This document shows positions 25,428-34,221 of a stretch of DNA of 64,000 nucleotides, piece by piece. A program made the position numbers and the translations under genes. This stretch comes from Propionibacteriaceae bacterium UBA6122 (GTDB lineage Bacteria; Actinomycetota; Actinomycetes; Propionibacteriales; Propionibacteriaceae): positions 80,903 through 144,902 of the forward strand of contig DIVW01000011.1 of the NCBI GenBank assembly GCA_002428365.1, read 5' to 3'. Position 1 is the first letter of the stretch. Each line of letters opens with the position of its first letter. A model generated the notes under the pieces. The model did not search any database. It saw nothing but the letters and a program-made list of their open reading frames with translations, and was not told the DNA's origin.

Positions 25428-26069
25428 ATGCAACTGACCCATCTGGGACACGCCGCGGTGCTGGTAGAAACCGCTGGTGCCCGCGTCCTGCTCGATCCCG
25501 GCAACTTTTCCACCGCCTGGCACGGCCTCACCGAGCTGGACGCCATCTTGATCACCCACCTGCACCCCGACCACATCGACCCTGAACACACCCCAACGTT
25601 GATCGCGGCCAACCCGGGTGCCCGGGTGCTGGTCGAACCAGGCGTCTTGAGCAGCTATGCCCTCGAACGTGCGGAGCCGATCACTGCCGAAACTGGCCTG
25701 AGTATCGGCGGGCTACGCGTGGCAGCGGTCGGAGGGCTACATGCGGTGATCCACCGCGACATTCCCCAGATCGGCAATGTCGGTCTGGTGTTGAGCGCCG
25801 AGGGCGAGCCCACTTTCTTCCACCCCGGTGACAGCCTGGCCGCCGTACCCCCTGGGGTGGACGTGCTGGGCGTGCCCGCCTACGGGCCGTGGGCCGCGAT
25901 GAAAGAGACCGTCGAGTTCGTCCGCGCGGTCGGTGCCGCCCAGGGATTCTGCATTCATGAGGGGCTGCTGAACGAGCGCGGTTGGGCGCTGGCCTTCAAC
26001 CGGATCAATGAGATCACCCAGATCAGGCTGACCGATCTGCGGGGTGCTGGGTCGTGGACGCCAGCCTGA
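25428..26069 (+). CDS. MBL-fold metallohydrolase (UlaG-like)
   Basis: The 213-residue protein starts MQLTHLGHAAVLVETAGARV, typical of the UlaG/YycJ-type beta-lactamase fold. The metal motif is ITHLHPDHIDPEH (HxHxDH), with further histidines in GGLHAVIH and FFHPGDS. The substrate is unknown; these hydrolases act on phosphodiesters, lactones or thioesters. It is adjacent to aroQ and probably co-transcribed, but no pathway link is evident. Confidence 0.85.
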   Translation: MQLTHLGHAAVLVETAGARVLLDPGNFSTAWHGLTELDAILITHLHPDHIDPEHTPTLIAANPGARVLVEPGVLSSYALERAEPITAETGLSIGGLRVAAVGGLHAVIHRDIPQIGNVGLVLSAEGEPTFFHPGDSLAAVPPGVDVLGVPAYGPWAAMKETVEFVRAVGAAQGFCIHEGLLNERGWALAFNRINEITQIRLTDLRGAGSWTPA

Positions 26070-26088
26070 TCTCGCGATTGGCGCAGGG

Positions 26089-28119
26089 CTAGTACAACAC
26101 CAAAATCACGCCCGAGCCCTTTGGGCAGCTCCAGGTGCCACCGTTGTTGGTGCACACGCTGGGGTCCTGCGGTTTGGCCCCCCACGCGGTCGCGGACGAG
26201 AAGTGCTTCTCCAGGGTGACTTTGAATCCGGCATTGGTCAGGGTCTGCTTGGCCTTGTTCGCGCTGAGGCCGCCGACGTCTGGAATGTTGACCATCTCGG
26301 GGCCTTTGGAGACCGTGAGGGTGATGGTCTTGCCTTTGGCCAGGGTGCCGTCTTTCGGGCTCTGGGAGACGACGCTGCCAGCGGGAACCTTGGTGCTGAA
26401 CTTATCTTCTGGTGCCCGGGCCACCACCAGGCCAGCAGCCTCGTAGTAGGCCTTGGCTTCGTCAAAGGTCTTGCCGACCATGCTGACGATCTTCACTGGC
26501 GCCGGGCCTTTGGAGACGTTCAGATCCACCTGGGTGCCGGGTTTGACCGACTTGCCCGCCTCCAATGAGGCGCTGACGACCAGCCCGATGCCGACTTTCT
26601 CGTCCCAGACGTCGGTGACCTTACCTACCGCCAGGTGCGAACTCGTGAGCGCCTGGGTGGCGTCATCGACGGTGCGTCCGACCAGGGACGGGACGGGGTA
26701 ACGCTCCGGGCCTTTCGACAGGAACACCGTGATGGTGCCGCCCCACGGCACGCGTTCGCCCTTAGCCGGATCGGTCCGCACCACCTGGCCGACCGGAATG
26801 GTCTCGGAGTAATCGGCATCGAAGCCGATCAGGAAGCCCTTCTTCGTCGCCAGATCTTGAGCTTGGGCCTGGGTGAGGTTGGTGAAGTCCGGGGTGGTGG
26901 TGAAGCGCCCGGCCAACAGATACCAGCCGCCCACCCCCAGCACCAGGCTGAGGGCCAGAATCGCGATCAGGGTGTTGCGCCCACGAATGCGGCTGCGGGC
27001 CCGCCGGGCTAGCAGCGGTAGCGCCGAAGGGCTCGGCAACGGTGCGCCGTCGCCGTAGTTGAGGCTGGCCGCTCCCGGAGGGCCGCCAGCGGCGGGGTCG
27101 AACATCAAGGTGGCGTTACTGACCTCTTCCGGACCGGTGGCCAGTGCGCCATTGGCAGCCAGCATCGGTACCGCCGTGGTCACCTGGTCGGCGTCGTCGA
27201 TGGTGGTCTGCCGCATCCGGGCGGCCAGGGCCGCATCGGAGCGGACGCCTCGCGACAGGGCGTCCCTGACGGCGTGCAGATGTTCGAGGAGCACTTTGGC
27301 GTCCCGGGGCCGATCGGCGGGCTGGCGGGCCGCTGCGGCCAACACCAGGGCGTCCAGATAGTCCGGGATGACCGGCGCCCCATTGTGCTGGGGGCCGATG
27401 GTCGATGGGGCCACGATGTCGTTGTGGACGTGGCTGTAGGCCACCTGAATCGGGGTGTCGCCGGTGTGCGGCTTTTTGCCGGTGAGCATCTCGTAAAGCA
27501 CGATGCCCATGGCATACACATCGCAGCGGGTGTCGGCGTGGCCGTGGGTGACCAGTTCGGGGGCAATGTAGGAAACGGTGCCGATCAGCATGCCGTTCGC
27601 GGTGGCGGTGTGCGCAGTCACTGCCCTGGCCAGCCCGAAGTCGGCCACCTTGAGCTGACCGCGCGGCGAGATCAGCACGTTCTCCGGCTTCAGGTCGCGA
27701 TGAATGATGCCGCCCTCATGGGCGGCGGCGACCGCGCCGGCGACTTGACTGATCAGATCGACCGCCCGGATCGGCGTCATCGGCGCCTCACGGGTGATCA
27801 CATGGCGAAGGGTCGAGCCCTCCACGAACTCCATCACGATGTAGGGACGCTCGCCGTCCATGCCCTGATCGAAGACCGAAACCACGCTGGGATGCGACAG
27901 CCGGGCCGCAGCTCTGGCCTCGTGATCGAACCGGGCCACGAAGTCGGAATCGCTGCCGAGATTTTCGTGCATGACCTTGATCGCGACCGTGCGGGTGAGC
28001 CGCAGATCATCGGCAAGATAGACCGTCGCCATGCCGCCGCGGGCTAGTTTGCGGTTGATCCGATACCGGCCGTCGACAACACGCCCCAGCAGGGGATCGG
28101 TGTTGTTCGCTGTCGTCAT
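26089..28119 (-). CDS. pknB: Transmembrane Ser/Thr protein kinase with PASTA repeats (PknB-like)
   Basis: The 676-residue protein contains an N-terminal kinase (LARGGMATVYLADD, Lys in VAIKVMHE, IIHRDLKPENVLIS, VADFGLARAV), a juxtamembrane linker, one membrane helix near residues 390-405 (LIAILALSLVLGVGGWYLLA) and four PASTA units outside. Each unit contains a segment like YPVPSLVGRTVDDA and ends before SKGP. PASTA kinases sense muropeptides or lipid II and control growth and division. It stands alone here, without the usual pknA, pbpA or rodA neighbours. Confidence 0.93.
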   Translation of the reverse strand: MTTANNTDPLLGRVVDGRYRINRKLARGGMATVYLADDLRLTRTVAIKVMHENLGSDSDFVARFDHEARAAARLSHPSVVSVFDQGMDGERPYIVMEFVEGSTLRHVITREAPMTPIRAVDLISQVAGAVAAAHEGGIIHRDLKPENVLISPRGQLKVADFGLARAVTAHTATANGMLIGTVSYIAPELVTHGHADTRCDVYAMGIVLYEMLTGKKPHTGDTPIQVAYSHVHNDIVAPSTIGPQHNGAPVIPDYLDALVLAAAARQPADRPRDAKVLLEHLHAVRDALSRGVRSDAALAARMRQTTIDDADQVTTAVPMLAANGALATGPEEVSNATLMFDPAAGGPPGAASLNYGDGAPLPSPSALPLLARRARSRIRGRNTLIAILALSLVLGVGGWYLLAGRFTTTPDFTNLTQAQAQDLATKKGFLIGFDADYSETIPVGQVVRTDPAKGERVPWGGTITVFLSKGPERYPVPSLVGRTVDDATQALTSSHLAVGKVTDVWDEKVGIGLVVSASLEAGKSVKPGTQVDLNVSKGPAPVKIVSMVGKTFDEAKAYYEAAGLVVARAPEDKFSTKVPAGSVVSQSPKDGTLAKGKTITLTVSKGPEMVNIPDVGGLSANKAKQTLTNAGFKVTLEKHFSSATAWGAKPQDPSVCTNNGGTWSCPKGSGVILVLY

Positions 28120-28232
28120 GCGGTGTTAGCTCCGGAACCGTAGGGGAAGGCAGGCATTCCAGACCTCCGCTGAATTGTAAAGCTACCGGAAAAGGGTCTT
28201 GCTGCGACCCGCCGCCCGACTAGGCTGGCGCC

Positions 28233-28928
28233 GTGACCGCGCTACTCGGACTGGCCACGCGCTTGAAGCTGGCCAAATTAATGCTGATCACGAACGCCCG
28301 CAACTCCACCGGCGATCTTGCCGGTCTGGCTGCGGCGGCGTTCGGTGGTGGCGTGGACCTCATCCAGCTTCGGGAGCCGCACCCAGATCCGGACGTCCAA
28401 GCCGCCGCGCTGGCCGTCCTGGAGAAGCATGCTGGCCGGCGTGGCCTGGTCAGCGCCTACGCCGCCACCGAGGTGGCCGCAGCGGCGAAGGCCGATGTGG
28501 TGCAGCTCTCGGCCTTGGACGGCAGCGCCGCTGATGCCCACACCGTGTTGGGTCAATGGGCGTTGGTCGGACGATCCTGTCATTCGCCCGGCCAGGTGGA
28601 CGCTGCGATTGCCGAGCCCGGCGTCGACTTCTTCACCGTGAGTCCGGTTTACAACGCCGGCGGGGTGGGCGAGGCCGGTCTGAGCCTGGTCAAGTACGCG
28701 GCCAAAGTCGCCCCGCCCTCGACGTCCAAGCCGTGGTTCGCGGTTGGCGGGGTCAGCGCCGACAACCTCGATGAGGTGCTGGCGGCCGGCGCGCGACGGA
28801 TCGGGGTGGCCCGCGCGATCATCAACGCTGAGGACAGACAAGCGGCCGCCGAAGCCTTGGCGCAGCGCCTCCGCGAGATCTGGAACGAAGACCCCGGCAT
28901 GGAGCAGGTCGTTTTCAACGCGTTCTGA
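28233..28928 (+). CDS. thiE: Thiamine phosphate synthase-like protein
   Basis: GTG 28233 gives 231 residues. The TIM-barrel motifs are GGGVDLIQLREPHPDPDVQA, VQLSALDG, GRSCHSPGQVDAA, DFFTVSPVYNAGG and PWFAVGGVSADNLDEVL. The RSCHS segment matches the pyrimidine-pyrophosphate site of ThiE. It would couple HMP-PP with thiazole phosphate. No other thiamine genes are near, so TenI-like function is a possible alternative. Divergent from pknB. Confidence 0.82.
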   Translation: MTALLGLATRLKLAKLMLITNARNSTGDLAGLAAAAFGGGVDLIQLREPHPDPDVQAAALAVLEKHAGRRGLVSAYAATEVAAAAKADVVQLSALDGSAADAHTVLGQWALVGRSCHSPGQVDAAIAEPGVDFFTVSPVYNAGGVGEAGLSLVKYAAKVAPPSTSKPWFAVGGVSADNLDEVLAAGARRIGVARAIINAEDRQAAAEALAQRLREIWNEDPGMEQVVFNAF

Positions 28929-28936
28929 GTTGGCGC

Positions 28937-28942
28937 TAGGCT
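28937..28942 (+). promoter_or_regulatory. Putative -10 box for the attenuator transcript
   Basis: TAGGCT lies nine bases before the ATG of the 10-codon leader ORF, so transcription would begin at or within a base or two of that ATG and give a leaderless message. A convincing -35 is not visible. Confidence 0.4.
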
Positions 28943-28950
28943 GAACTCGC

Positions 28951-28983
28951 ATGCAGAAACTCACGATGACGGTCCGGGTCTAG
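28951..28983 (+). CDS. Possible 10-aa leader peptide (MQKLTMTVRV)
   Basis: A complete ten-codon frame, ATG to TAG, lies between thiE and the GNAT gene, just after a -10-like TAGGCT. It precedes a series of competing hairpins and a sequestered ribosome-binding site for the GNAT gene. This is the layout of translation-responsive attenuators. The peptide itself cannot have another function that I can see. It is inferred from position and structure only. Confidence 0.5.
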   Translation: MQKLTMTVRV

Positions 28984-29041
28984 GCGTCGACAACACGGCG
29001 GTAGAACCCTCGGTTTTGGCTGCCCGGAGGACGACCCGGAG

Positions 29042-29110
29042 CTGTTCTGGGTGTCGAGAAACAGTCCTGCCTCCCCAACTTTTGTGAGGCGAGCCCGCCT
29101 CAGAACAGGA
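29042..29110 (+). promoter_or_regulatory. Competing hairpins (attenuator) before GNAT gene
   Basis: CTGTTCTG (29042-29049) is exactly complementary to CAGAACAG (29101-29108), whose end is part of the ribosome-binding AGGA (29107-29110). The same left arm can instead fold locally with AGAAACAG (29057-29064). GCCTC (29069-29073) pairs with GAGGC (29086-29090), which alternatively forms GAGGCG/CGCCTC (29086-29101). These exclusive pairings look like a switch controlling access to the start codon. Confidence 0.55.
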
Positions 29111-29118
29111 CCAACATC

Positions 29119-29724
29119 GTGAAGATCAACATTCGCTCATCCCGAGCCGACGACTACCGCCCTTGCGAAGAACTCGTCCGTGACGCCTTCTGGGATCTCT
29201 ACCGACCAGGCTGCGTTGAACATCTGATCCTGCATCAGGCGCGCACCTCCCCTGATCTGGTGCTCGACGTGATCGCCGAGACCGAGACCGATTTGCTGGG
29301 CGCGCTGGTCGCCACCCGAGCCGAAGTGGTCGACTCGGCCGAGGTGGCTCGCGAAGTGCTCTACCTCGGGCCGCTCGCGGTGCGTCCGGATCATCAAGGA
29401 CGCGGGATCGGCAGCCAACTGATGAGTCACGCACTGGCGAAGGCCACCGAACTCGGTTTTGGTGGGGCCTTTCTTTACGGCGATCCGGGCTATTACGCCA
29501 GATTCGGTTTCCTCAATGCCGCCACCTGGGCGGTGACCACTCCTGACGGGCTCAACTTCGACGCTTTCATGGGCGTCGAGCTGCGTCCCGATGGCCTGAC
29601 CGGTGTGACGGGACGGCTGCTGGAGAGCAGTGCGTTCGAGGTCGATCCGAGCCGATTGATCGAGTTCGATGACGGCTTCACCCCTCGGGAGAAGCACATC
29701 CTGCCCGGACAGTTCGGGCAGTGA
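29119..29724 (+). CDS. GNAT-family N-acetyltransferase
   Basis: GTG 29119 has AGGA eight bases upstream. The 201-residue protein has the acetyl-CoA site LGPLAVRPDHQGRGIGSQLM (QGRGIG pyrophosphate loop) and ends its fold with FLYGDPGYYARFGF, typical of YhbS-like acetyltransferases. The acceptor substrate is unknown. The leader peptide and SD-sequestering hairpins upstream suggest expression responds to ribosome stalling, as for some antibiotic-resistance acetyltransferases; that is inference. Confidence 0.85.
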   Translation: MKINIRSSRADDYRPCEELVRDAFWDLYRPGCVEHLILHQARTSPDLVLDVIAETETDLLGALVATRAEVVDSAEVAREVLYLGPLAVRPDHQGRGIGSQLMSHALAKATELGFGGAFLYGDPGYYARFGFLNAATWAVTTPDGLNFDAFMGVELRPDGLTGVTGRLLESSAFEVDPSRLIEFDDGFTPREKHILPGQFGQ

Positions 29725-29730
29725 ACGACT

Positions 29731-29760
29731 CTGCGGCGCCCGGGTTTACGGGCGCCGCAG
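29731..29760. terminator. Bidirectional hairpin between GNAT and prenyl synthase genes
   Basis: A 12-bp perfect stem (29731-29742 with 29749-29760) around a GGTTTA loop sits in the 40-bp gap between two convergent stop codons. It can serve both directions, although neither side has a long T tract. Confidence 0.75.
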
Positions 29761-29764
29761 GGCC

Positions 29765-30868
29765 TCAAGCGTCGCGTTGGGTGGCTAGGCGCACCAGCTC
29801 GGTCAGGGCAGCGGTGGCGGCAGCGGGCAACTCGGCGGCGGACAGCTCGGCCAGCGCGCGGGCCGCTTCGGTCTCAATTTCGGCCTCGGTGGCGGCCAGC
29901 GCCCCGCAGCCGTTGATGATCTGCTGTGCCCGGGCCACCTCGCCCGCGTCCAACCGGCGGCCGAGCAGGGAATCGAGTTCGTCAGCTTCGGCCTGAGTGG
30001 TGGCGGCCATCGCCTTGGCCACCAACACGGTCAGCTTGCCTTCGCGTAGGTCGTCACCGGCGGGCTTGCCGGTGACCGCCTCGTCGCCGAACACTCCCAG
30101 CACATCGTCGCGGAACTGGAAGCCGCGGCCGAGCGGGGAACCAATGCGCGCCAGCCCGGCCAGCAACTCCTGCGATCCGCCGCCCAGGGCGGCCCCGATC
30201 TGCAGCGGCCGGATCACCGTGTAGCGGGCGGTCTTGTGCTCCACCACCCGCTGGATCTGGTCGATAACTGAAGCCGGGTCATGGCGTGCGTCCAGGGGGG
30301 GACGGGTCTGTGCGGTGACGTCGAGCACCTGGCCGACATTCACTTCTTCGCGCACCAGTGCCGCCAGCGGTGCAGCCGCAGCGAGCCGCGGCGCTGGGGC
30401 GCCACAGTTGGCGAACATCTCCGCTGACCACAGCAGCAGCAGGTCACCCAGCAGGATCGCTGCGGCCCGCCCGAAGTCGACCGCGGAACCACGGCGCTGG
30501 GCTGCGGCATGCCAGTTTTCGAACTGCACGTGGGCTGCCGGTAACCCCCGACGGGTCGCTGATTGGTCCATCACGTCGTCGTGGACGAGCGCGGCTACAT
30601 GCAGCAGATCCAGGCTGGCCGCGGCTTTGAGCACGTGCTCGGGCACCTCGACCCCGCCAGTGGCGGCCAGGTAACCCCAGCAGCAGAAGGCCGGTCGCAC
30701 CCGCTTGCCGCCGGTGGTGAAGGCGCGGGCCAACTCGATCAGGGGGGCCGTCTCGGTGCCGAACTCGGCCAGCGCGGCGGCGCGCCCGTCCAGGAAGGCG
30801 GACAGTTCACCGCTCACGGCGGCGCGGAAATCCTCCGACAGGGGTTCTTCGGGGCTGAGCGTGACCAC
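29765..30868 (-). CDS. Polyprenyl (geranylgeranyl-type) diphosphate synthase
   Basis: The 367-residue trans-prenyltransferase has the first Asp-rich motif in ALVHDDVMDQSATRRG and the second in FQFRDDVLGVFGDEAVTGKP (DDxxG form). GGKRVRPAF marks the substrate-binding Lys-Arg. It elongates allylic diphosphates with IPP for carotenoids, menaquinone or polyprenols. Chain length cannot be read reliably; the family label is IdsA/GGPP-like. Divergent from metF. Confidence 0.9.
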   Translation of the reverse strand: MVTLSPEEPLSEDFRAAVSGELSAFLDGRAAALAEFGTETAPLIELARAFTTGGKRVRPAFCCWGYLAATGGVEVPEHVLKAAASLDLLHVAALVHDDVMDQSATRRGLPAAHVQFENWHAAAQRRGSAVDFGRAAAILLGDLLLLWSAEMFANCGAPAPRLAAAAPLAALVREEVNVGQVLDVTAQTRPPLDARHDPASVIDQIQRVVEHKTARYTVIRPLQIGAALGGGSQELLAGLARIGSPLGRGFQFRDDVLGVFGDEAVTGKPAGDDLREGKLTVLVAKAMAATTQAEADELDSLLGRRLDAGEVARAQQIINGCGALAATEAEIETEAARALAELSAAELPAAATAALTELVRLATQRDA

Positions 30869-30925
30869 GCCCGCAGCCTAGACCAGCAGGTCGCCGGCAC
30901 CGGGCGGTGGAATATGCTTCCGCCC

Positions 30926-31831
30926 ATGTCTGCTGCTCCTACGACGGTTGCCGATCTGCTCAACAACGGCGAGTCGGCCACGATGTCGTTCGAGTTCTTC
31001 CCGCCCAAGGACGATGCCGGCACCAGCCAATTGCTGGCCTCCATTGAGGCGCTGCAGCCGTTGCGTCCCGACTTCGTTTCGGTGACCTACGGCGCCACCG
31101 GTTCCAGCCGGGAGCGGACGATTGATGCCACTTTGCTGATCAGCGAGCGCACCGATGCCATCACCATGGGTCACCTGACCTGCGTCAGCCAGTCGGTCGA
31201 GGAGTTGCGTGGCGCGCTTGGCGCCTACGCCGATGCTGGGGTGGGGCACATCCTGGCGGTCCGCGGTGATCCGTCCGGCGGCCCAACCGCTCCGTGGGAG
31301 CGGCACCCCGATGGTTTGGACAATGCCACCGAGTTGGTGCGCCTGGTGAAGCAGGCTGGCGATTTCTGCGTGGGGGTGGCCGCTTTCCCCGACGGACATC
31401 CCGAGCAGCATGACTTCGACCTGGACGCTCGCATCCTGGCCGAGAAGGAGCAGGCTGGCGCGGAGTTCGCGATCACCCAGCTGTTCTTCGATCCGGCGGC
31501 CTATTTCCGGCTGATCGAGCGGGTGCGCGCCCTTGGGTGTGAGTTGCCGATCATCGCCGGCATCATGCCGGTCACCAACATCTCCCAGATTGAACGGTTC
31601 GCCACCTTCTCCGGCGCTGATCTGCCCGCCGCGGTGGTCGCCCGGTTGCGGGCGGTGGCTGATGATCCAGGCGCGGTGCGCGAGGTTGGCGCTGAGATCG
31701 CGGTGGAGCTGTGCGACACCTTGTTGGCTGGCGGAGCCCCGGGCTTGCAGTTCTTCACCCAGAACCGGTCGAAGGCCACCGCGCAGATCCTGGAGCAGTT
31801 GCGACAAATTCCGCCGCATCGGATTCTCTGA
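30926..31831 (+). CDS. metF: 5,10-methylenetetrahydrofolate reductase
   Basis: The 301-residue FAD enzyme contains MSFEFFPPKDDAG (start of the barrel with the catalytic Glu), VTYGATGSS, HLTCVSQSVEELR, ILAVRGDP and EFAITQLFFDPAAYFRL. It makes 5-methyl-THF for methionine synthesis. An in-frame ATG at 30914 is an alternative start; neither has an ideal ribosome-binding site. The use of 5-methyl-THF by a B12-dependent MetH would fit the cobalamin uptake operon elsewhere in the window, but metH is not present here. Confidence 0.93.
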   Translation: MSAAPTTVADLLNNGESATMSFEFFPPKDDAGTSQLLASIEALQPLRPDFVSVTYGATGSSRERTIDATLLISERTDAITMGHLTCVSQSVEELRGALGAYADAGVGHILAVRGDPSGGPTAPWERHPDGLDNATELVRLVKQAGDFCVGVAAFPDGHPEQHDFDLDARILAEKEQAGAEFAITQLFFDPAAYFRLIERVRALGCELPIIAGIMPVTNISQIERFATFSGADLPAAVVARLRAVADDPGAVREVGAEIAVELCDTLLAGGAPGLQFFTQNRSKATAQILEQLRQIPPHRIL

Positions 31832-31860
31832 CCCAGACCCACGGCGCCCCCGACAGGCCT

Positions 31861-31920
31861 TGCGCCCCTTAGCTCGCTTTGCGCCTGCTACAGCACGCGC
31901 AAAGCTGATTAAGGGGCGCA
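31861..31920. repeat. 60-bp nested palindrome, copy B
   Basis: Same length and architecture as the element at 11708-11767: identical outer arms TGCGCCCCTT/AAGGGGCGCA and identical GCTTTGCGC/GCGCAAAGC inner stem, with differences confined to spacers and loop. It lies between the convergent metF and HelD-like genes. Confidence 0.8.
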
Positions 31921-31954
31921 GAGTGGTGGGTGGGGACGGGGGCCGTGGGACGGA

Positions 31955-34117
31955 CTAGGGCCGCCAGGCGCCTTCGTCGTCCAGATCGATGGTGACCAGG
32001 CGCTGGGTGGGCCGAGTTAGGGCCACATAGAGCACTCGCTCGCCACCAGGAGATTCGGCAACGATCTGATCCGGTGAGACCACCACGACGGCGTCGTATT
32101 CAAGGCCCTTGGCGTTCAGCGGGCTGATGAAGCTGATCCGGCCGGCTGCCGCTTGCACCGCTGGCAGCTCGGCCGCCAGCAGTCCCGACAACCTTGGTGG
32201 CGCGGCGATTACCGCGATGGTGCCGGCCACCTGACCAACCAGGTCGCTGAGCACCTGCTCCAACTTCTGGGGCAGCTCGGCCTCGGAGGTATTCAGCAGC
32301 AGCGGTTCCACGCCGGTGGCGCGGACGGCGTGCGGCAGGTCCGCCTCGGGGAAGTTGCGGCTCACCACTTTGGCGGCCAGCTCGAACACCTCCGACGGGC
32401 TGCGGTAGTTGGTGCTCAGCCGGAACCTGCGGTTGGGCGCGTGGCCGATCAGGGCGTCCAGCGCCTGCTCCACCTCGCCCAGGTCCGGCCAGGAGCTCTG
32501 GGCTGGGTCGCCGACAATCGTCCAGCTGGCCTCCGAGCCCCGCCGCCGCAGCATTCGCCACTGCATCGGGGAAATGTCCTGGGCTTCGTCAACCAGCACG
32601 TGGGCGAAGGTGTCGTAGGGCTCGTCGTCGGGGTCGTATTCGCGGCGGTGGCTGAGCAGGTCGGCGGTGGTGACCACCTCGCTCATCTCGGTGCCGTCAG
32701 GCAGGAACATCAGCGGCTCGTCGGTCTCGTCGACCTGCACCGGCCCGATGATCTCCAGCAACTCATCAAGCAGGGCGACATCGGCCACCGACCAATCGGC
32801 GAAAGTGAAGGACGCGGCCAGCTCGGCCTGTTCGGCAGCCGAGAGCTGTCCGTCGGCGACTCGCGCCACCACCTTTGGGTCGGCGAGTCGGCGCAGCACG
32901 GTGGCTGCGTCCAGGTCGGGCCACCAGGCCTGGAGGAACATCCGATAGGCGGCCGAATCGGTGATCAGCTCGCTGACGACGTCGAACTCGAGTTCCAGGT
33001 CGGCGGGCACTTTGGCATAAAGGGCGTGCAGGACGGCAGTCTGGGCAGCCTCGCGGGCGGCGTTCACCTTGTGGCGAGCCAACACCTCGCGGCGCAGTCG
33101 GGCCAGCTCTTCGGCGTCCAGCCGCAGCGCGTCGCCCTTCACCGTCACCCGCACCTCGGGGGCTTCGGTGAGTGGCAGGTTCACCAGGCGCTTCAGCACG
33201 GTGGTCATCCGCAGGCTGCCCTTCACGGTGGCCGCGGCTGCTGAATCGATCCGGTGGGCTGACAGTTGCAGGGAATCGACCGCCACGCCGCCGATTGGGC
33301 GAAGGGTGACCGAGTCTTCGCCGAGGCTGGGCAGCACCCTCTCGATGTAATTCATGAACAGACCCGAGGGGCCAACCACCAGGATCCCGCCGCGCTCGAA
33401 GCGGCGGCGGTTGGAGTAGAGCAGATAGGCCGCGCGATGCAGGGCCACCACGGTCTTGCCGGTGCCGGGGCCACCAGCGATCACGGTTACGCCGCGGTAG
33501 TCGGCGCGGATTGCCTCGTCCTGTTCGGCCTGAATGGTGGCCACGATGTCGCGCATTCGCGGACCGCGGGCCCGCTTGAGGGCAGCCATCAGCGCACCCT
33601 CACCGATTACCGGCAGGTCTGGGGGAGCGGCAGCCGAGTCGAGCAGATCGTCCTCGATGCCAATCACGATGTCGTTGCGGCAGCGCAGCACCCGGCGGCG
33701 CACCACGTCCATCGGATCCGAGGCGGTGGCCCGGTAGAAGGGCTCGGCAGCCCGGGCGCGCCAGTCGATCACCAGCGGCTCGTATTCGTCGTCGCGGACG
33801 CCGAGGCGCCCGATATAGCGAATTTCGGCATCGGTGTGATCCAGGCGGCCGAAAACTAGGCCTTCATGCTCGGCGTCGAGCTGGGCGAGGCGTCGGGCGG
33901 CTTGGAAGGCGAAGGCATCGCGTTCGAACAGTGCGGTGCCGTCTTCCTCCCGCATCCAGGTCTGGCGGTCGGAGCGATAGATCTTCTGGCCTTCAGAGGC
34001 AACCTTCTTGGCCGACTTCGTGGCCTTCTTGAGGTGCTTGTAGACCAAATCCACATGTGCCTGCTCAATTGCGAGTTCGCGCTCGAGTGCGGTGGGTGTT
34101 GGCACAGCTGATTCCAC
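31955..34117 (-). CDS. HelD-like RNA polymerase-associated motor ATPase (UvrD superfamily)
   Basis: GTG 34117 has AAGGA upstream. The 720-residue superfamily 1 protein starts with a Lys-rich N-terminal coiled coil (ELAIEQAHVDLVYKHLKKAT), then YIGRLGVRDDEYEPLVIDWR, Walker A VIAGGPGTGKTVVALHRAAY, Walker B HVLVDEAQDISPMQWRML, FRLSTNYRSPSEVFEL and VLYVALTRPTQRLVTID. The YIGR/IDWRA region identifies HelD/HelR-type proteins, which free stalled RNA polymerase and in some actinobacteria give rifamycin tolerance. I saw no rifamycin-associated element upstream. Confidence 0.88.
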   Translation of the reverse strand: MESAVPTPTALERELAIEQAHVDLVYKHLKKATKSAKKVASEGQKIYRSDRQTWMREEDGTALFERDAFAFQAARRLAQLDAEHEGLVFGRLDHTDAEIRYIGRLGVRDDEYEPLVIDWRARAAEPFYRATASDPMDVVRRRVLRCRNDIVIGIEDDLLDSAAAPPDLPVIGEGALMAALKRARGPRMRDIVATIQAEQDEAIRADYRGVTVIAGGPGTGKTVVALHRAAYLLYSNRRRFERGGILVVGPSGLFMNYIERVLPSLGEDSVTLRPIGGVAVDSLQLSAHRIDSAAAATVKGSLRMTTVLKRLVNLPLTEAPEVRVTVKGDALRLDAEELARLRREVLARHKVNAAREAAQTAVLHALYAKVPADLELEFDVVSELITDSAAYRMFLQAWWPDLDAATVLRRLADPKVVARVADGQLSAAEQAELAASFTFADWSVADVALLDELLEIIGPVQVDETDEPLMFLPDGTEMSEVVTTADLLSHRREYDPDDEPYDTFAHVLVDEAQDISPMQWRMLRRRGSEASWTIVGDPAQSSWPDLGEVEQALDALIGHAPNRRFRLSTNYRSPSEVFELAAKVVSRNFPEADLPHAVRATGVEPLLLNTSEAELPQKLEQVLSDLVGQVAGTIAVIAAPPRLSGLLAAELPAVQAAAGRISFISPLNAKGLEYDAVVVVSPDQIVAESPGGERVLYVALTRPTQRLVTIDLDDEGAWRP

Positions 34118-34221
34118 TAGTAGTCCTTCTGCAAAGCGTGCGACGGACTACTTTACGCCGTTTCGGCGCGGCTGGGGCAGAACTGGTGGGACGGACCGGG
34201 AAAACTGCGGCCGAATCAAGA

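Noticed and set aside
32153..33244. 363-residue plus-strand ORF opposite the HelD-like gene
   Set aside because: Antisense shadow; the opposite strand carries clear Walker motifs in the right order.
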